64,000 nucleotides of DNA, from positions 26,734,167 to 26,798,166 of the forward strand of contig OY282610.1 of assembly GCA_958298945.1 (NCBI GenBank). Reading direction: 5' to 3'. The notes under the pieces were generated by a model, which was not told the origin of the DNA, did no database searches, and saw nothing but the letters and a program-made list of their open reading frames with translations. The translations under genes and the position numbers were made by a program. The number at the start of each line of letters is the position of its first letter. Position 1 is the first letter of the stretch. Origin of the DNA: Atherix ibis (Eukaryota; Arthropoda; Insecta; Diptera; Athericidae). Shown piece after piece: positions 24,420 through 36,700 of the stretch.

Positions 24420-26810
24420 TTTAGTACATGCATTACCTTCTCAAGTGATTTTTTTTGAGTTTCTAAAAGATCTATTTTAGTACCTTAACAACTTTTTTAC
24501 ATCATAAACAATCTCTTTTTAGCACTCAAAAAGTTATCTTTTTTAAAAAAAAATGGCCACTTTTAGTACCTAAATAGCTTTTTAATTTAATAAAAAGGTT
24601 TTTTTAGTACTAATTGTATATTTATTCCTTTCATATATACTCATCTTTAAGTGGTAAAATGAATGTCTTTTAAAAAGCTAACAATTTATTCAAATGAGTT
24701 TATTTATTTTCCTGTTAAGTGTGTTGATAAGATTTTTTAGTAGTTTGAAGATAAGCTGGTACAAAATTAACTATTTGACATTATGCAAAGTTGTTTAAAG
24801 TACATTAATAGTTCGTTTATTTCATAAAATGTACTCAAATTTTTTTTAGTACTAAAACTTGATTTATTTTTTGATGTAAAATGCATTTCAATAGGCTAGT
24901 AATAATCCATTTAAGTATATCTCATGTCATTTTTATTATGACGAAAAATTTTTTTAGTACTTTTAGTACATAAATAACTCTTTTACATCATAAACAATCT
25001 TGTTAAGTACTCAAAAACTTTATTTATTTAAAAAAATATCCCTTTTCATTCCTAAATAGATTTTCCAATATAATAAATAGTATCTTTTAGTACTAAAAGT
25101 ATATTCATTCCTTTCATATAAATTTACCAGTAGGTACATAAATAATATATCTTTATAGTAAAAATCTAGTTTAGTCAAATAAATTTGATTTTTATTATTC
25201 TAAAAATATTTTTTTAAGTATTTTGAACTGAAAATAGTATTTTTACAAAAGAAATGGCAGTTTTAATACGTAATCATCTAGTTGACATTATGAACAGTAC
25301 TAAAATTTTTTACACCTCAGCATTACTAAATACCGGAATTTTTCTGCTTTTACAATAAAAACCAGTATTTTAAGTACACATTCATCTACAATAATTTACA
25401 TTATCAACAATACTAAAAAATTGGTATATTTTCCTTTCATAATATAAACTCTACTACAAACAAGAACTTTTAGAACATAATCATCAATAGGAGTTTACAT
25501 CCAGAGCAGTACTAAATATTGACAATATTTTTGCTTTTACAATAAAAACTGTACTAAAAACCGTTATTTTGAGTACATAATTATCTTTTATACATCACCA
25601 ACAGTACAAAGAACCAGTACTTTTAGTACAGAAGTATCTACAATAGTTTACATTATGTATATTAACTTAAAAATAGTTTACATCATGAACAGCGCTAAAA
25701 ATCAGTATTTTTAGTACATATTCATCTACAAAAATTTACATCATGACCAGTAAAAAAATTGGCATTTATTGGCTTTAGCATGACAAGTACTAAAAACCGG
25801 TATTATTAGTATATAATTATCTTTTGTAGAGCATCAATAGTACTAAAAATAACTATATTTGACGACAATTGTTTACATAATGTATAGTACTTAATCTACA
25901 TTAGTTTACATAATGTACAGTACTTAAAATAAGTACTTTTAGTACGCAATCATCTACAATAGTTGACATCGTGAACAGTACAAAAAATTTACATTTTTTG
26001 CTTTAACAAGAAAAGCAGTACTAAAAACCATTATAATTATCATTTTTACATTATGAACAGTACTAAAAACCAGTACTTTTAGTACATAATCAGTTGACAT
26101 CGTGAACAGTACTAAAAATTTACATTTTTTGCTTAAACAAGAAAATCAGTACTAAAAACCATTATAATTATCATTTTTACATTATGAACAGTACTAAAAA
26201 CCAGTACTTTTAGTACATAATCATCTAGAATAATTTATATCATGAAGAGTACTAAAAATTGGCATTTATTGGCTTTAAAAGTATGACCAGTACTAAAATA
26301 AGGTATATTTAGTACATAATTATATTTTCTAAATCAATTACAGTACTAAAAAATTGGTATATTTTTCTTTTACAATATAAACCCTACTAAAAGCCAGAAC
26401 TTTTAGTTCATAATCGTCTACAATAATTTAAATCATGAACAGTACTAAAAACCATTACTTTTAGTACATAGGTATCTTTAATAGTTTTCATTATGAGCAG
26501 TACTAAAAATTGATATTTTTAGTACATAAATAACATTTTTACATAATGAATAGTGTATGAACGGTTCTATTACTCTAGATGCAGTAAATATTGTTTGATA
26601 AGCAGTACTTTTTTAGTACATGGGGCTATTTTTGTACATTTTTACATAAAATATGTTTTTATATCAATTATAATTATTTTTTAAAACTATATATTTAGTA
26701 CAATATAATCACTTTTAGTGTTCCAAGTTATTATTTTATATTAAATTAAAATAAAGCAAACAAATTATTTACTCATTAAAAGTGATTATTTTGTACTAAA
26801 AATATTATTT
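24420..26810. repeat. AGTACTAAAA-type repeat array (~2.4 kb)
   Basis: Repeated blocks combine AGTACTAAAAACC, AGTACTTTTAGTACATAAT, CATCTACAATAGTTTACAT and TATGAACAGTACTAAAA. They recur every 60-85 bp from about 24960 to 26620, with a looser form (TTTTAGTAC, ACATAAATA) on each side. Because AGTACT is self-complementary and AAAA is matched by TTTT after it, every unit can form small stem-loops. A recent duplication lies at 25960-26222. No gene is seen. Confidence 0.92.
25960..26222. repeat. 131-bp tandem duplication inside the AGTACT array
   Basis: The block containing CATTTTTACATTATGAACAG starts at 26041 and again at 26172 (spacing 131). The preceding parts (GACATCGTGAACAGTAC, ATTTACATTTTTTGCTT) also recur at about 130 bp. 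The two copies differ at only a few bases, so this is the youngest amplification visible in the array. Confidence 0.88.
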
Positions 26811-28990
26811 ATATTTTATTGTTTTATGTTTTCCAAAAATAGATTATTGCAACAAAAATTCTTTTTTCAATTTTTAAAATATGTATATTTATGCAAACAA
26901 TTTCTTATAAGTATAGAAACATAAATTTAATCAGGACCTTATATCCATAGAAGATATTTTCGAACTTGAAATTTTTTTTAAACAGTTTTCCAACCTGACC
27001 TTCTTCTTTAACTTTGCTCTATATTTAATTTTCTTCTGTAAACAATTATCGAAAAAGAAATCTCCTTATTCATGGCGGCTTCTTTAAATCTCCAAGATCA
27101 TCTAGGCAATAATATCCTCGTAAAAACAGCAAATAGTACACTTTTGAGCGAACTACCTCAGCTGAAAGCGTCATGAAATTTTTGCTATTTTCACTATTCT
27201 TTCTAGATTTACCAGATGTCATAGTCTTTTTCTGTTTTTCTTAATTTTGGAATTTTTTTTCAAATATATTTTCAAATTATAAGAAAACTTTTATTTATTC
27301 AAAAAAAAAGAAAACAAAAATTAAAAAAAAAACGAATCTAAAGTATTATTGAAGCAAAAAGAAAAATATATTCCTTTAAATAGGAAAATAGTTGAAAATA
27401 TTTTAAAATTTATAAAGCGCTTTTTTCCGGTATAATGAGTACATCGCCCTCGGATATAACTTTTCACTGATTTTTCCCTAAGGTCACAACAATACAAGGA
27501 CTTATTTAACAGAATAGAAAAGTGTCATTAAGCTTATACGAACTTGTATTTATTTGCGACTTGCGTGTATATTTATCCAAGCACTTATTTTCCTTTAAAG
27601 GATACACATACGAGCAACTTTTCAGGGGGAATTTGAACAAAGAAAAAAAAAACATGCAAAAGGGAATAATCTGAAAATTCCCGAGGGGTAGCAAAAAAAA
27701 AAAAATAAAATCCATCGTTACTTATGGAATTTTACTTATCATAAAAAGGAAATATAAGCAAACATCAACCGAAAAAAAAGGAGGCTTAGCAAATACTTAT
27801 TCAATTTTTTCGTTTTTTTTTTGTCGTATTATACAAACTTTACGAAAAAGTAAACACCACAATCCTCTGTTAGAAAACTTTTGCACAGTCGTTCCCGATA
27901 ATTAAAAAAAAAATGGTTTTATATAAAAATCTGGCGAATTTCGTAGGGAATCTTTCCCACAATATTTGTTCACATTTATACAGAAGATTTTTTTTTTTTT
28001 TTTTTGATAAGGGATTCTACCCGAACCGAAAGCATATGAATTTATATTAAATTAATTGAAAGCTTCATCTTGGTCCTTTTCACGTTTTTACGGCCGTTTA
28101 CAATGTATAGGAATTGATGGGCTTTACGGTGGCAGCAAAAAGGAATCGCCAGGTTTAGTCTACTACGTCAGAAGATATATTATATGTTCCTTAAGTCCTT
28201 TCACGTCGATATTTTGTTGTTTTAAATAGAATTGTTCGACGGGAACTGTTTCACGTGCACGTCTGGTTGGCTGTGCAAATATTTCTATTCGTATTGTGAG
28301 CTTAAACTTCAATGAGTTTATATTATGACCCCTTTTGTGACCTATTTTTTTTACTTTAGATTAACCTTATAAAATCACCAATAGTACAATAAGATAAAGA
28401 AGATAAAAATAATATAGAAGAAAATAAAATTAAAATAAATACTGAACAGACGAATAGAAAAGAAGAGAAATTTTGGTTTTTCTTTCAGATTTGTTGCTAT
28501 TATTGCTGTTGTTGCTGGTACTACAGAAACAGAAACTACTGATGGGAATACAAGTATCTAATAGGATTAATTTAGGGAACATTGATGATTCCCAAATGCC
28601 CAATACTTCCAAAACTCGTACAATACAATGTATTACTATACAGACAGGATATTGTATGATTTTTCAATGTTACCTATTTGAAAACCACACAAAGTTGAAT
28701 TCTCTCTTACAGTTTTTCTTTTTATTCCTAGTTTTATAGCTAATTAAGGTGTGTTTATTTAACAATTTCTATTATATTTATTATATTATTTTATAGCTTC
28801 ACCTCTCCGCCAAAATACTGTAAGCGCAAAAATATTTTTTCCGATTTTATTTCAAAAAAGAATTTAAGACTGATTCTTTCCCATTCCTTATCTTAATAGA
28901 TAGTTTTTTTTGATTGAATTTTGTACTGTTCAATCTTGTTTAATTAGAAACTAGTAGTTTTAAATATTATTATACGAAAAATCACCAAAT
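26811..28990. other. Intergenic, AT-rich, no gene
   Basis: The stretch 28010-28330 is less AT-rich and contains two CACGTG-like E-box motifs near 28240-28260, but no coding frame of note. The plus-strand frame at 28473-28739 has a leucine run encoded by a TTG/CTG microsatellite and is not credible as a gene. A run of T lies at about 27987-28005. Confidence 0.5.
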
Positions 28991-28994
28991 GGTG

Positions 28995-30055
28995 ACAAAT
29001 TTCGATTATTTTTGTGGCGTTATGTTGGTACTCATGTCTCTCACTTATTCCAAAAAGTTCGGCCATTTTGAAAGTTCAATTAATTTTTGACAGCTGCTTT
29101 GCTTGCACATGTTTTGGCTCGTCTTCGATTTTTGCCCATTCCAAAAAATGGATCAAAGAATCTGTATCAAATTTTGTGTGAAAAACAAAATTAATTGTGC
29201 AGACGCATTTTGAATGTTGACCTTAGACCGAAGCAAGGTTTATCGGTGATACAAAATGTTCTCAGAAGGCCGAGAAGATGTGAACGCCGAAAAGCGTGCC
29301 GGACGCCCGAGCACGTCAACTACAGAATAAAACATTGATGAAGTGAAGAAAATAGTATTGGCCAATCGTCGAAACACCGTTACAGAAGTTGCTGAGTGCC
29401 ATTCGATTTTTACCAATGATTTGGTCGTGAGACGGGTCGCCCCGAAATTTGTACCAAAACTGCTCAATTTCGACCAAAAACAGCATCGCATGAACATTGC
29501 TAAGGAGCTGTTGGACTCTGTCCGCGACAACCCAAATTTACTCCAGAGGATCATAACTGATGATGAATTATGGGTTTATGGTTAAGACATGAAAACCAAA
29601 GCTCAATCATCCCAATGGAAGCTGCCGCACGAGCGAAAACCGAAAAAAAGCGCGCCATGTGAAGGTTTTGTGTACAGTTTTCTTCGATTCCAGGAGCGTG
29701 GTGCATCATGAGTTCTTGCCACAGGGTAGAACGGTCAATAAGGAATATTACCTGCAACTTATACGCAAGTTGCGTGAAGCAATCGGCCAGAAACACCCGG
29801 ATTTGTAAAAAAACTAAAATTGGCTTTTGCACCATGATAATGCCTCTGCTCACACACCGTTGCTTGTGCGCGAATTTTTGGCCAAAAAAAATACACTAAT
29901 AATACCGCAGCCACTGTATTCCCCAGATCTAGCCCCCTGGGATTTTTCTTGTTCCTGAAACTGAAGAGCCCCATGAATGGACAACGCTATCCTACGATTG
30001 AGGAGATAAAGACGACATCGAAGGAGGAGCTGAACAAGATCACAAAAAATGATTT
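28995..30055 (+). mobile_element. Mariner (D34D), 3' end replaced by a second mariner
   Basis: The 5' leader (from about 29000, containing GTGGCGTTATGTTGG and GACAGCTGCTTTGC) and the body match the family of the fragment at 1-413. The coding part runs to about 30055 and then stops abruptly inside the C-terminal region, where another mariner in opposite orientation begins. No 3' terminal repeat is present. The left terminus is not clearly preserved. Confidence 0.85.
29148..30055 (+). pseudogene. Mariner transposase pseudogene
   Basis: The expected start (MDQRICIKFCVKN) is at 29148. Readable blocks are FSEGREDVN, AGRPSTSTT followed by a stop, LANRRNTVTEVAE, KFVPKLLNFDQKQHRMNIAK, the first catalytic region TDDELWVYG, HHEFLPQGRTVNKEYYLQ, HHDNASAH (second Asp) and PQPLYSPDLAPWDF (third Asp). 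Two internal deletions are visible by family comparison: one before the FSEGRE block and one in the second helix-turn-helix between EVAE and CHSIFTND. There are several stops (for example after VYG and before LAFAP-equivalent blocks) and a frameshift just after the third Asp. It is non-functional. Confidence 0.88.
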
Positions 30056-30826
30056 CGACCCAATTTTTGGTACTTTCATAAGATCGGAAGTACTGCTCTG
30101 CCAGGCCACGCGTCATCGAACGGCGGGTAGGGCTGAACGTCCCATATCAGTATTTTCATGTGGGTTTTAACCACCTGAGCAGCTTCCGGTCGAGCGTTGT
30201 CGTATCTTTGCTCGTATTGTGGCCAATTTATCCTTCAATACTCGACTCAAACACATTAGTTGTGTTCGGTAGCGAGCTGCTACGATAGTTTCACCCGATT
30301 GCAAAAGCTCATAATACGAGTATACCACGCCGTATGAGCTTTGAGCCATGGATGCTTGGGTTGATCGTCCATGTTGATTATCGTAATGTATCCACTTTTC
30401 ATCGCCAGTCACAATACGATGCAGAAAACCCTTCCATTTATTGCCGTTGGAGCAGATGTTCCCGCGTGAGAAAACGCCGTTTGACTACTCTCGGCTTCAA
30501 CTCGTAAGGCACACAATTTCCTAGCTTTTGAATTATTATTATGAATCTACAAGTTCTTGTAGCGTTTGACATTGATCTTCATGCAGTAATGTCTCCAATT
30601 CTGCGTCTTGAAACTTTTCCACCGGTCCGCGACACTCCTTGTCTTCCACATCGAAATTACCACTCTTGTAACGTTGGAACCATTCGCGACACTTTTCCGC
30701 ACTAATGCAAGCCTCACCATAAGTTTCTAGAAGCATTCGACGTGCCTCAGCCGCAGCTTTTTCCGAATTGAAGACATAAAGCAAACCTTCCCGGAAATGA
30801 CGCTTATTTTGGTCAAATTTTGACAT
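30056..30826 (-). pseudogene. Mauritiana-type mariner transposase pseudogene
   Basis: The minus-strand frame starts at 30826 (MSKFDQNKRHFREG). Blocks are AAEARRMLLETYGEACISAE, CREWFQRYKSGNFDVEDKE, DAELETLLHEDQCQT, VPYELKPRVVKRRF, MTGDEKWIHYDN (first Asp), YRTQLMCLSRVLKDK, DNARPEAAQVVKTHMK (second Asp, after a frameshift) and GLAEQYFRSYESTKNW. This order and wording resemble the Mos1/mauritiana group. The second helix-turn-helix is largely deleted, and the third-Asp region after YPP is replaced by unrelated codons. The C-terminus is cut at about 30056, where it meets the neighbouring plus-strand mariner tail to tail. Confidence 0.85.
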
Positions 30827-32264
30827 TTTCACGCCCCCCAAAAAAATAGGGCCAATAAAAAGTTACAAATGTAATTATTTGACTTAGATTAAAGAATACC
30901 TGGATAGGGCCGATTTTCGTATATGGTATGTACACGGAATATTCTGGCTGAATAATTGCTAAAGCGGCGAAACCTCGTATTGCATACATACTTTTGTGTA
31001 GATTTTTTTATGTAAACATAGCATCCACTGCTTATAATTTATATTCATTTTAATTTATTTATTGCAAACAAAAATACAATTTAAACACAACGACAGCCGT
31101 TTTTTTTATTTGATATGAAATGGAATTTTATTTTAGGTTTTTCTATTTATTTCGTAAATATCAAGCACCTCAATTTTGTAGACTTTTGGAGAGTTTTCAA
31201 ATACGCCATTCTCCGTAAACGTGGTAGCATACCGAAATGCTTGCATACTTTTATTGATTTTAAAGTTGTTATTTTGGCAGTTATCGGAAAGTGCAAATGA
31301 AAGTGTGTTTTTTTATATTTTTTCAAGTATTTACGAAAACTTAACTATATATGTATAAATAGTTATATTTTTGATAACTTTTAATTCAGAAAATGAAGTT
31401 TTCTATAAAGGGTTGCTGGTTATTCAACGGAATGAGAAGGTGGAAAGTTCGTCATTGAATAAATGTAAACAAATGTGATGTTGACAGTTCAATGTTTACC
31501 AGAAAATAGTTTAGTGCCGGTGAACGTAAGGTGTATGTGAGAAAATTTAAGGGAAATTAAGTGAAGTTGGATTAAATAAATATTTCAAGTGACCATGATT
31601 ATTTATTTAATCCATTTACACTTAATGAATATAGTGAAAAAGTGATCAAAAATATATATCACTCTTCTGAAAGTGTTATGAAAATTATATGAAAAAATAA
31701 ATAATATTTTAAAATAGAATACTGTGTTTTATTACAAATTTCCAAAACTAATTTCATCAAACAACATAATCCGCAATATTAAAAAATCTATGCAATCACG
31801 CATAAATTACATCACATAAGAAAATGGTTTTAAACGAACCGCTTCAATTGCATACTGAAGTTTAAAAAAAAGCCCCCACTGGTTTACGCCGTTTCTGTTA
31901 TTTTACATGTGGGTGCGTTTTGGATAGTAATTTTTTGTGTAGAGGCCTATCCAGTTCCTTTATAATCTAAGTAAATGATGAGGAGTTGTTGACAGATGCC
32001 TAATCTTACGATTTGATGTTTATGATTCGATATTTTGGACCAGAATTTACTGCTGGCGCCATCTATTGGAAACGGTGGTTTCCCGCCTATGAGATATTCT
32101 TTATTACAATTTAATTCTATTACTACCGTTTGAAAGAATATATTATTACGCAATATCCTATTTATTTGTTTCACATTAATGCCCAAAAATACTTAGATTT
32201 CACGATATGTCATATTTCTGTCCTTTGCAATGATTCTTTTAGCTATCACAGATGTGGAAGAATA

Positions 32265-32296
32265 TTAGAGATGAGTTTCATGAAACTCATCTCTAA
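32265..32296. repeat. 32-bp perfect palindrome
   Basis: TTAGAGATGAGTTTCA is followed immediately by its reverse complement with no spacer. A loop-free perfect palindrome of this length is rare by chance and can extrude as a cruciform. Its function is unknown; it could be a TIR-to-TIR junction of a small element. Confidence 0.9.
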
Positions 32297-32733
32297 ACAT
32301 AGATCGGCCACATGTACTGCCTCGATACTATCAACAAACAGTTTCTTAAGGTAGTATTTGATCATCAATAGAGTATTTCGGACCTTTCAAACTTTTTTTT
32401 TTTAGCAATAAAACGCTTTAGGCGTCATTTTTTAAAAATAAAAATTATTTTGTTAAAACTAACACTATGCCAAAGTCTATTTGACATTTAAAATTTCAAA
32501 GTTCAATGTGAATCATGTAAACTGTCCTATATGTATGTGGCAGCACTAAAACTTTATAATTCTCGAAAGTGTGACAGCACCTGAGACCTTATCGTAAGGC
32601 GTTATTCATTTTTGTCGTTTGTCCTGTCATTACATATGTTAGATAGTGTTTATGTAAATCAATGAAGGAGATAATTTTTTAGAATAAATTTTGCCATTTA
32701 TTTTTATATAAATCGTAAATTTACCAAAATAAC

Positions 32734-32801
32734 CCATAAAAATTATAATTTGAACAAAAGTCTGGAGATGCCATAAAAATTATAATTTTGAACAAAAGTC
32801 T
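32734..32801. repeat. 30-bp direct repeat (two copies)
   Basis: CCATAAAAATTATAATTTGA continuing into ACAAAAGTCT occurs at 32734-32763 and, with one extra T, at 32771-32801. The copies are separated by seven bases, a simple local duplication. Confidence 0.9.
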
Positions 32802-33064
32802 ATTGGTTGGTGTAAACGTTAATTAGCAAAATTATTATATATGGGGCTTTAAAAAGCCACAAGCACTTGTTAAAGAGCTATTGTATCCATGAAAAGTGAC
32901 TGTATGCTGGGCATTTCATTTTGAAGGTGTTATTAATCTGTATTTTTATGAAAATGAAGAAAGAAAAAAAGTCTTTTTTTAGTTTCAATTAAAAAATTTA
33001 ATCTATACCATGTGTGATTTTAATAAAACGATACCAGATGTCACACAACATGTGGCTTCATTAG

Positions 33065-33135
33065 ATGAAAAGTTCCCTAGAAGCTTAATTTCAAAATTTG
33101 GTGAGGTTCATTTACCTCAAAGATCGTGAAATTTG
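33065..33135 (+). repeat. Dispersed repeat, copy related to 61213-61283
   Basis: About 70 bp aligns without large gaps to 61213-61283, with shared words AAAAGTT, TTTCAA, ATTTG, GATGTT or GAGGTT, and ACCTCAAAGAT. Identity is roughly 70 percent by eye. It lies directly upstream of the tRNA-like segment and could belong to the same element. Confidence 0.4.
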
Positions 33136-33149
33136 AAGCATTTCGATTT

Positions 33150-33220
33150 TCTCATAAAGCGTAGTGGTTAGCATGCTGTGCTATTATCCAAGGAGTAATG
33201 GGTTCGAATCTCACTGAGCC
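33150..33220 (+). repeat. tRNA-derived SINE head or tRNA pseudogene
   Basis: The segment contains an A-box-like AGCGTAGTGG (33158-33168) and a near-perfect B-box GGTTCGAATCTC (33201-33212), about 43 bp apart, as in RNA polymerase III type-2 promoters. The T arm can pair (TGGG with CTCA around TTCGAAT). The acceptor stem (TCTCATA with CTGAGCC) and the anticodon stem do not pair properly, so a functional tRNA is unlikely. A tRNA-derived SINE head is the best explanation; no clear SINE tail was identified. Confidence 0.6.
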
Positions 33221-33617
33221 ATGGTAGTGCACTAATTACCGAAAAAACTACTTTACTTTTGATTTGACTTTAATTTTATAATCCTTTTATAATTTGTGTA
33301 ACAGAAAATTCTATAAAAAATACGAAAAAAAAACCCATTAGTCATCAGAAATATAGAAATATCAATATTAGCTTTTGGAAGGAAAAACCAATCATGGACG
33401 AATGCTCATATTGGTCAATAATCACAACCGCAAATAGATGTAATGTGAATGAACGCAAGGCTCCATTCTAAACTGTACTAAATGAAATAGTAAAATAGCT
33501 GCAGTGGACCGATTAAGTAAAGTAAAAAATATAATCTTAAAAATACGTTAACAATTTTTAAACTTTATTTCATTTAAAAAACAAACTCCCGTCAAGTAAT
33601 TGTCGAAGTACAGTCCG

Positions 33618-33702
33618 ATATATATAATAAATATTAAATAATAAGTACAAAATTTAATTTTTTTAAGTTTTGTACTTATAATTTAATATTTATTATATAT
33701 AT
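33618..33702. repeat. 35-bp inverted repeat with one mismatch
   Basis: The left arm 33618-33652 and right arm 33668-33702 are reverse complements except at one position, around a 15-base AT loop. The arms contain AAGTACAAAA and TTTTGTACTT at the loop side. This may be a small fold-back or MITE relic. Confidence 0.88.
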
Positions 33703-36700
33703 TTAATATATAATGGCAGGATATGTTTATTAAAATGCAGAAAAATAAAAATCAATTTAAAATTATTAACTATATTCAATTTAATTGAACTTTCCAAATT
33801 ATAAATTGGATAATAATACTTGTTAAGAAGGGGTAAAAAGTAATTAGAAAAAAAATTAAAACAAATTTTTTTTTTTTTTTTTTTTAGTTTACAAAAGTTT
33901 TTATTCATTTTTAAGTAGAAAATATAGAAAATTTTACATTTAATTATTGGAATGTTAAGTGTGTATGGAGGAGTATAAAAATTATTATTTTTTTTATCAA
34001 ATTGTTTTTTTTTTTTGTTTTTTTATTTTTTTAATTTTTTTAAATATAATAAAATAATTTTTATTTTGTTAATTTAGTACAATTTTTATTTTTTTTTATT
34101 ATTATTACGATATTATAAATATTCTTAGCGTAAATATTAATTTGTCTTTTTGTTATTAATAATATTTATCATTTTTGTGTTAAGAAAATATTTGCAAAAA
34201 AAATAATAATAATCAAATAATAAATAATGTATTTTTTTGTTATAATTTGTTTTTATATAATTAAATCAAACGTTTTACATAAAGATGGATTTTTGAACAA
34301 ATTCCACATATTTAAAATATTAAATATTGTAACAAAATCATTTGAGCTTGGTTATTAATTGAAATGCTTCCCTTCACCAATATTATACCTGATTTGTGGA
34401 TGTATTCTGTATTCTTAGAAATATTATTTATCTTTATTAAATGTAAATATTGACTGAGAAGAATTTTCTTCACAAATAAAAAAAAAAAAAACTACAACAA
34501 ACAATTGCAAATTGAAGAAGCAAAAACATATCTTCTCTTTTTTTGTATATATATTTTATGAATAATGCAATTTAAATATTTTCCATATTATCTCATAAGA
34601 AGGGTAATTTCTATACCAAGCCAGATCCATTCTTCTGATGAAAAGTAGAAACATTCTCATGGGAGTGGAGATTTATGTTATTCCAAAAAATGTTATTCAA
34701 TATTTTCTTGTCAACAACATATCATAAAGCCAAAAAAAAATAAATAAAAAATTGGAAAAAAAAATTAAAAGAAATTCTATTTCTTGAATTCATCATTTAA
34801 TTTCCATCAAATTTTCCACTTTCTTCACTCAAATTTAATTTCATAAGCAACTTGAAAAGTTTAAAGTATAATACAGATGATTACGCTGATATTATTATAT
34901 ATGATATATAATATATTCTTAGTGTTGGTAAGGCATTAAACAAAAAAGGACATAGAATGGAGCATTCCACATAAGTAGGGATACACAATATATGCATAGA
35001 TGCTATTCGAATAAAACTGTCTTCATGTACTGTGGTTAAACTTGGAAATTTACTTATTTAAGTCTATAGAAGCTGGTAGCTGATTTTAATCCTTTCCGCA
35101 AATTAAGGATAATTCAGAAATCTACGTTTTCGTATTGTTTTGCTTGCATTTCAATTCAAATAATTATTCTGAAACTTGATTTAAATACAATTTATGAAAA
35201 ATTCTCTTTTTTTGTATGAAAATATTTTTAAAAAAATATGTTTTTTTTAAAAAACAAAAAACAAATTGAAAAAATATTCTCTTTCTTTTTTTTAATTAGC
35301 TTTTTACAAAAAAAAATATAATATTTAAACTGCTAGGAAAAATTCTAAGTGCAAATTTCAATGTACTTAAAAGGAAACCACAAAAAAAAAATAAGAAAAG
35401 GATATGAAAAGAATTTAAATGACACACCAAAAATACAATAGAAGAAATTTCATTTAACATATACAATTGCTAATAACTTTCAAAAAGTAAAGGATACAAG
35501 CTCGAAAAAAAAAATCCATTTCAACAATAGAAAAGGACGACGACGAAATGAAGAAGATCTTTTAAGAATCGATGATATTTGATTGACGTTATTTCTTATA
35601 TATCGGAAAATTGAAATCTTTCATTTTGAAAATATTTAAAATAATCGAACAGAAAAAAAAGAGGGGTGGGGGGAGAGGTTTTTTTTTTTTTTAATAGAAA
35701 ATGGGGTCAAGAAGAATGGTAAAAATTTCTTTTTTTTTTAAATTTATTTGGAATTTTTTTTTTTAAATGTTTCTAAATAAATACAAGATATTCACTTTTA
35801 GTTATTGCTATAAAAATTTCCTCAGCTTGACTTCTTTTTTGTCGTTTTACATTCTTCGATATGTATTTTGACATAATATAGAATATTGATTTTAATACCA
35901 AATAAATGATATAGAAAGTAGGTTGATGGTTGTAGAGGGATTTGTGTAGTAGAAAAACAACCCTCGACACAAAGGTGTAAACGATGTATGGAGAAGAAAT
36001 TTCTTTTGATCAGATAAAAGGAAAATGAAGACGTTGCTTCTTATTCATTTATATTTTTCTATTTTTCTTATATTTTTATTTACAATTTTACGGAAATATC
36101 TTCTTTTGGAAAATCTTTAACAGAAATTGACTATCGTTTACTATCAATTCAGGGAAATATTGTTGTCAATTTTAAACTTTTATGCTTATGATGTTGGTTT
36201 CTTGTTTGTTTGGATTCTGTTTTTTCTTCTTTGTTTTTTTTTTTTTTTGTAAATTTTTCTTATAATAAATTTGATTTAATCATAAAAATTTGTTAAAAAG
36301 AAAATATGTGAATGGTGTGAATACATATGTGTATGGAATAACAGTGTACTTACTACCCTTAAAGTATGAGAAAGAATAAGGAGAGGAAATTTCTTTGCTA
36401 CAAAATAAGAAGTAAGAAAAAAAAATATCGATTAAAATTTTTTTTTTAAACGAATACCAATCAGAATTTTTATAAATATTTTTTTTTTCCTGTTCAATAT
36501 AAAGAAGAAAATTCACCATTTCAATATTTTCATTTAATTTAGTTTTTAAAAAAAAATTATATACTCTATTTTTGTTATTTTTGTTGAAATTTAATATTTT
36601 AAATTATATTTACTGTAATTTTTTTTTATTTAAAAAAAAAATAACTTTTATTTATATTTTTCATTTTTCTTTTTAAATTTATCATATTTGTTTTCGTTCA

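Larger units (their letters stand above)
30827..33149. other. Intergenic, no recognised gene
   Basis: Bases 30827-30960 may include the leader of the adjacent mariner, but no TIR was identified. Patches at 31390-31530, 31870-32100 and 32580-32660 are less AT-rich without a usable frame. The open frames at 31115-31300 and 31947-32354 have no recognisable domain. Confidence 0.5.

Noticed and set aside
28473..28739. Leucine-rich 88-codon frame resembling a signal peptide
   Set aside because: The leucine run comes from a TTG/CTG microsatellite and the rest has no recognisable domain.
33150..33220. Functional tRNA gene
   Set aside because: Acceptor and anticodon stems do not pair, so it is called a SINE head or pseudogene.
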